Of a stretch of DNA of 64,000 bases, positions 60,511 to 64,000 are shown in pieces. The position numbers were made by a program, and so were the translations under genes. The notes below the pieces were generated by a model. The model ran no database searches and had not been told where the DNA came from. It was given only the letters and a program-made list of their open reading frames with translations. The DNA is from Paenibacillus humicus NBRC 102415 (GTDB taxonomy: Bacteria; Bacillota; Bacilli; Paenibacillales; Paenibacillaceae). Within the stretch, counting starts at the first letter, position 1; the number at the start of each line of letters is the position of its first letter. The stretch is from NCBI RefSeq assembly GCF_004000905.1, contig NZ_BIMD01000007.1:62001-126000 (forward strand), in the 5' to 3' direction.

Positions 60511-62698
60511 AGTCCGCCTGGCGTTAAAGGTCCGCACGGAACCAGATGCGTCCGAAAGAGTGGCGGAGGCGGCGAAACGTAAAGCAGCCGCGACAGAAAC
60601 GATCGACCAGGCGTGGACACGCATTCTAGCGATGAACAATTCGGCGGCCGATCAGGAACGGTTGCTGGCGGTAAGGACGGCAATGGCGGAGGGCGCGACA
60701 GGCAGGCGCCCCTCTGACGCGATAGGAACTGGCGGAACGCCCAAGCGGTTTAGCAAGGCGGAGGCATTACGGTTATGGTCGGAGCTCAACGAGCGCAACA
60801 GGGCGGCAACCCTGCGCGCTATGGTCGAGAATACGCCGGCACATTACGTACTCGTCCGAGATAGGAAAACGTTAGACTTCGCTAAGTGCGTTATCGCAGC
60901 GGCAGATATTATCGCGGTCGACTGCGAGACGTTTGGCAGCGAGGAACATCCGGACGGCGCGCTCGATCCGTGGACCGGACAAATGGCGGGGTTCAGCGTA
61001 TCAACGCGCAGCCATTCGTTCTATATTCCGCTTAATCACGACGAACAAACGGAATTGACGGAGGAGCAGATTTTCAGCGCGCTAAGACCGGCGCTGGAGT
61101 CCGTTCCAAACGTCATGCACAACGCGCCTTTTGACTGCAAATGGTTCTTCGTACGCTACGGAATTAATCTCATCGATACGTTGCGCGCTGATACAAGGAT
61201 AATGGCGATGGCATTCGATGAGAACCGCAACCACCGCCTCAAGGACTTGTGTACGGATTGGCTGCGGTCGCCTGGCGACAATTTCGACCAATTATTCGGA
61301 CGGACTCCGTTCAACAAGATTCCGCTAGATGTCGCGCTGGCATATGCGGCCGGCGATACGGAGAAGACGCTGAAACTCTACGACTGGATCCGCGGCTGGT
61401 ACGATAAGCGCGCTGACCTAGCGGAGATTGAGCGACTCGTATTCCATATCGAAATGCCCGTATGCCGCACGTTCATATGGTCGGATATTCGCGGGATACG
61501 GTTTGACTCCGCGATGGCGGCGAAGCTTGACGCTGACTTTGCGCGAGAAGAGGCGGATCTGCAGGCGAAGATATATGCGTTGCTTGGTGAGGAGATCAAT
61601 CTTAATTCTCCTGCGCAGTTATCGCGCAAGCTTTACGGAGAATTGCGGCTGACTGACGTAGACAATGGATCGACGGGCGTGCGCGCTTTGAAGCGAATCA
61701 AGCGGGAACATGCGGTGATTCAGTACATTCTCGACTACCGCGGCGTCGGAAAACTGCGCCAGGCGTTCACGTCAAAACTTCCGAAGAACGTTAAGGCTGA
61801 CGGAAAGATTCATCCGTGGCACAATTCGTGGGGCGCCGCGACAGGCCGGTTTACGTGTAGCAATCCGAACACGCAGCAGATTCCCGCCAAACGTCCTGAA
61901 ATACGCCACCTGTTCATGGCGTCCGACTCCGATCGCATCCTCGTTTCAATCGACTACTCGCAAATCGAGCTCCGCGTCCTGGCGCATGTCGCGAATGAAA
62001 CGGTCCTAATCGAAGCGTTCGAAGCTGGCCGCGATATTCACTCGACGACAGCCGCGCTCATTTCGAAAGGAAAGTATACGTACGAAGACATTGAGCGCTG
62101 GAAGGACACGGAGGGCCACGAATGCCAGAAATACCGTAAACAGGCGAAGATCGTTAACTTCGGTATTGTCTACGGCATGGGTGCGGGCAAACTCGCCGAC
62201 ACGCTCGAAATTACGAAGGCCGAAGCGCAGGCGATTATCGACGAATACTTCCGCGGTTATCCGGCCATCAAGCGGTATATGGACGAGCAGCACGCGAAGG
62301 TTATGCGTGATGGTTTCGTGACGGATCTGGCCGGACGGAAGCGCCGCTTGCACGAAGAAATTAAGGCGAAGGAAAAGTGGCGGATATTCAGCGCACAGAG
62401 GATGGGCGGAAACTTTCCGATTCAGGCCGGTGCCGGCACGATTCTGAAAAAGGCTATCGTCGACCTAGCGGATGTGCTTCCGCTATATGATACGCACATT
62501 CTGCTGCAGGTACACGATGAGCTCGTTATGGACTGCCCGCGCGATATAACTCCGCAGGGACTCGACCATATCCGGACGACGATGGAGAACGCGATTAAGT
62601 TGCGGTGTCCGGTGCGGTGCGACGTCGAGATCAACCCGGAACGTTGGATGCGGAAGGTTGACGCGGATAAGTGGTTTACGGAGGAGGACGAACAGTGA
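60500..62698 (+). CDS. polA: Family-A DNA polymerase with 3'-5' exonuclease
   Basis: A 732-residue phage replicase. The exonuclease has D141 and E143 in AVDCETFG and later AYAAGDTEKTL; the polymerase has motif A VSIDYSQIELRVLAH, motif B KQAKIVNFGIVYGMG, and motif C LLQVHDELVMD. The O-helix residue is Phe (NFG), as in Pol I of most bacteria. About 85 N-terminal residues precede the exonuclease and have no 5'-nuclease motif. Start is TTG inside the end of the upstream gene. Confidence 0.95.
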   Translation: MTDKVRLALKVRTEPDASERVAEAAKRKAAATETIDQAWTRILAMNNSAADQERLLAVRTAMAEGATGRRPSDAIGTGGTPKRFSKAEALRLWSELNERNRAATLRAMVENTPAHYVLVRDRKTLDFAKCVIAAADIIAVDCETFGSEEHPDGALDPWTGQMAGFSVSTRSHSFYIPLNHDEQTELTEEQIFSALRPALESVPNVMHNAPFDCKWFFVRYGINLIDTLRADTRIMAMAFDENRNHRLKDLCTDWLRSPGDNFDQLFGRTPFNKIPLDVALAYAAGDTEKTLKLYDWIRGWYDKRADLAEIERLVFHIEMPVCRTFIWSDIRGIRFDSAMAAKLDADFAREEADLQAKIYALLGEEINLNSPAQLSRKLYGELRLTDVDNGSTGVRALKRIKREHAVIQYILDYRGVGKLRQAFTSKLPKNVKADGKIHPWHNSWGAATGRFTCSNPNTQQIPAKRPEIRHLFMASDSDRILVSIDYSQIELRVLAHVANETVLIEAFEAGRDIHSTTAALISKGKYTYEDIERWKDTEGHECQKYRKQAKIVNFGIVYGMGAGKLADTLEITKAEAQAIIDEYFRGYPAIKRYMDEQHAKVMRDGFVTDLAGRKRRLHEEIKAKEKWRIFSAQRMGGNFPIQAGAGTILKKAIVDLADVLPLYDTHILLQVHDELVMDCPRDITPQGLDHIRTTMENAIKLRCPVRCDVEINPERWMRKVDADKWFTEEDEQ

Positions 62699-62832
62699 TC
62701 GAAGTAGCGACTCTTAAATGCCCGCGATGCGACACAGTGAATCGAATGTTAGCGGACGAAATCGGCGATCATCCGTGCTGGAAATGTGGTCTAGAACCGT
62801 GGGGTGAAAACGAAGAGGAGGCGGTTAATTGA
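62695..62832 (+). CDS. Small zinc-ribbon protein
   Basis: A 45-residue protein with two CxxC knuckles (CPRC and CWKC) separated by 19 residues. It starts at a GTG overlapping the polymerase stop, and its stop overlaps the next start. May serve as a small nucleic-acid-binding accessory of the replisome. Confidence 0.6.
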   Translation: MIEVATLKCPRCDTVNRMLADEIGDHPCWKCGLEPWGENEEEAVN

Positions 62833-63932
62833 GCGCACTATTCCGAAAGGTAGGCGGCATGTCTCGCGGCGACCGCTTGGTTAACGATTTCCTAACGCAG
62901 ATGGACGCGTATTACGCCTCGCCTGCGTCCGGTTTCTACGACAACGCGATCAGCCGCCGTTACTACGAACAAAAATTGCGCTATCTCAAGTTCACGCCGT
63001 ACCCGAACGACGGCCTCGTAACATTCGGCGCGTCCGGTACGAACCTCTGCGATCGGCAGCTCGTGTTCAAAAACGATAAGGCTACGCGTCCGGAAAAGTC
63101 CGATGACATTCCGTTCAGAGGGCGGCAGCGGCGGCTTGGCACGGCGGTCGTCGATTACATTCAACTCGACATCGTTCATATGCCGAAGCGACTCGGTAAG
63201 GGAGCGCTGTTTACGATGGCCGAGCGCAAAAACACGGACATGTTCGGAAACGTGACGTTTGAGTGGGATTTCGAAGAGGCTGCGCAGGAACGCAAGGTAT
63301 TCGAGTACCCGCATCCAGAAACGGGTGAACTCGTCCAATTCGCAATCACCGCCAAGCCCGACGGTAAGTTCGATTATGCGCCGGACGGCTCGCGCATCAT
63401 CTTCGAATACAAAACGAAGGCATCCGGCCTACGCGCCATGAACGGTAAGCTCGATTACAAAGGCGCGCAAGACGACCACGTCCGCCAGGTAACGGCCGAA
63501 GCGATCATCTTCGGTATCAACGAAGCGCTTATCGTATACGAATCGACGCAAAAGCCGGCGTGGTTTAGCGATGAGGAGCGTACGAGCGTTACGAAGGGAC
63601 AGAAGACGTGGGCGGACGGCCAACCTCGACCGGATCTGCGCGCTTTCTACGTCGAGATAACGGACGACATGAAGAACGCGCTTCTCTCGGATTTGGCGCG
63701 TCAGGCAGCGCTTGTATACGAACAACGGGCAAGCGGCGCGATTCCTGACGTAACGATCGAGATGACCGATAGCTGCGGATTCTGTGCGTTCAGCGGTCAT
63801 TGCAAGGCGACGTTAACCGCGGAGAACAAGGCGGTGCTCAGACGGCAGGAAAGCGCGATAGCTGCGTCGAGTATGGCGGGCAAGGCGGAACACCGTAATC
63901 TTATGACATATCTCGAAGGAGTGAGCGCGTGA
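62829..63932 (+). CDS. RecB/Cas4-type PD-(D/E)XK exonuclease with a predicted iron-sulfur cluster
   Basis: A 367-residue nuclease. The active site is D178 (AKPDGKFDY), E193 and K195 (IFEYKTKA), with the QxxxYA-like region after it. Four cysteines suited to an iron-sulfur staple are C74 (NLCDRQLVF) and C316, C319 and C325 (CGFCAFSGHC), as in AddB, Cas4 and related phage exonucleases. Start is TTG in an overlap with the zinc-ribbon gene. Likely used in phage recombination or replication. Confidence 0.82.
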   Translation: MSALFRKVGGMSRGDRLVNDFLTQMDAYYASPASGFYDNAISRRYYEQKLRYLKFTPYPNDGLVTFGASGTNLCDRQLVFKNDKATRPEKSDDIPFRGRQRRLGTAVVDYIQLDIVHMPKRLGKGALFTMAERKNTDMFGNVTFEWDFEEAAQERKVFEYPHPETGELVQFAITAKPDGKFDYAPDGSRIIFEYKTKASGLRAMNGKLDYKGAQDDHVRQVTAEAIIFGINEALIVYESTQKPAWFSDEERTSVTKGQKTWADGQPRPDLRAFYVEITDDMKNALLSDLARQAALVYEQRASGAIPDVTIEMTDSCGFCAFSGHCKATLTAENKAVLRRQESAIAASSMAGKAEHRNLMTYLEGVSA

Positions 63933-64000
63933 CGTACGTACTTCATTCCGTAAGAAACCGCGACGGGTCTATCAACGAGCGCGAGTTGCGGCGCAAAGGC
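63929..64000 (+). CDS. Partial phage gene at the right edge
   Basis: Starts at a GTG overlapping the previous stop (GTGA) and reads MTYVLHSVRNRDGSINER on to the window edge. Only 24 codons are present and no family is evident. Confidence 0.4.
   Translation, partial: MTYVLHSVRNRDGSINERELRRKG

Larger units (their letters stand above)
42430..64000 (+). mobile_element. Prophage or phage-like element, replication and regulation half
   Basis: Everything from just after spo0A to the window end has phage traits: about 35 short, tightly packed plus-strand genes, ATGA-type overlaps, one minus-strand XRE repressor gene, and a full phage replication set (loader, helicase, primase, ssDNA-binding candidate, family-A polymerase, RecB-type nuclease). 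Base usage changes at the boundary. No integrase, terminase, portal or capsid gene is visible, so the lysogeny and structural modules must lie to the right, or be absent. The exact left edge and attachment site cannot be fixed; it is between 42430 and about 42690. Confidence 0.85.

Noticed and set aside
58489-60639. A 716-codon open frame on the minus strand opposite the repetitive beta-barrel gene
   Set aside because: It mirrors the plus-strand gene codon by codon, its product is Arg/Phe/Val-rich with no motif, and there is no ribosome site. It arises from the base bias of the real gene.

Overview
The first ~42.4 kb is a chromosomal segment of a moderately GC-rich, endospore-forming Firmicute, most like Paenibacillus or a relative. 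It carries a complete spoIIIA operon, spoIVB, spo0A and splB, a methionyl-tRNA synthetase T-box, and the Bacillus-type gene order mntR / yqhQ / yqhR / aroQ / papA / efp / yqhV / spoIIIAA-AH / accBC / asp23 / nusB / folD / xseAB / ispA / dxs / tlyA / argR / recN / spoIVB / spo0A. Genes start on AUG, GUG and often UUG with strong AGGAGG-type ribosome sites. No tRNA, rRNA, CRISPR array or insertion sequence was seen.

Layout: (1) 1-8737, minus strand: a carbon-uptake cluster with a family-5 solute-binding lipoprotein, two permeases, the first part of an ATPase, two AraC-type regulators and two Gfo/Idh/MocA dehydrogenases. Two cre-like boxes lie upstream of the transporter. (2) 8974-14419: yidD, T-box plus metG, ccdA, splB, mntR and a small membrane protein. 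(3) 14474-20692: yqhQ, yqhR, aroQ, papA, efp, a lysC with an internal start, and yqhV. (4) 20727-26703: the sigma-E-type spoIIIA operon. (5) 26763-36259: fatty-acid, envelope-stress, one-carbon, repair and isoprenoid genes. (6) 36312-41436: tlyA, a gene-argR-recN group behind a promoter with two LexA-type boxes, and spoIVB. (7) spo0A with two 0A boxes.

From just after spo0A (about 42.43 kb) to the end of the window the DNA changes to a phage early region: almost all genes on the plus strand, many starts overlapping the previous stop as ATGA, and many tiny genes. It encodes an HTH_36 protein, a DUF3102 protein, a methyltransferase, a DnaC-like loader, a DnaB-like helicase, a TOPRIM primase, two XRE repressors, a sigma-like protein, a likely ssDNA-binding protein, a PD-(D/E)XK resolvase-like protein, a very repetitive beta-barrel-type protein, a family-A DNA polymerase and a RecB/Cas4-type nuclease. 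No integrase or structural gene is in the window, so this is the replication half of a prophage (or phage-like element) lying next to spo0A.

The most interesting system is at 52909-54620. Directly coupled to the primase is a four-gene agr-type quorum-sensing cassette: a seven-helix membrane protein resembling a receptor without a kinase, an AgrB peptidase with its His/Cys pair, a 44-residue AgrD-like pro-peptide that has a serine where the ring cysteine is expected, and a LytTR DNA-binding protein without a receiver domain. It looks like a phage-borne peptide signalling circuit with neither histidine kinase nor response regulator, followed by a XRE repressor and a sigma-like gene. Two phage genes (near 43172 and 48300) also show apparent frameshifts whose shifted frames end exactly in an ATGA overlap with the next gene.
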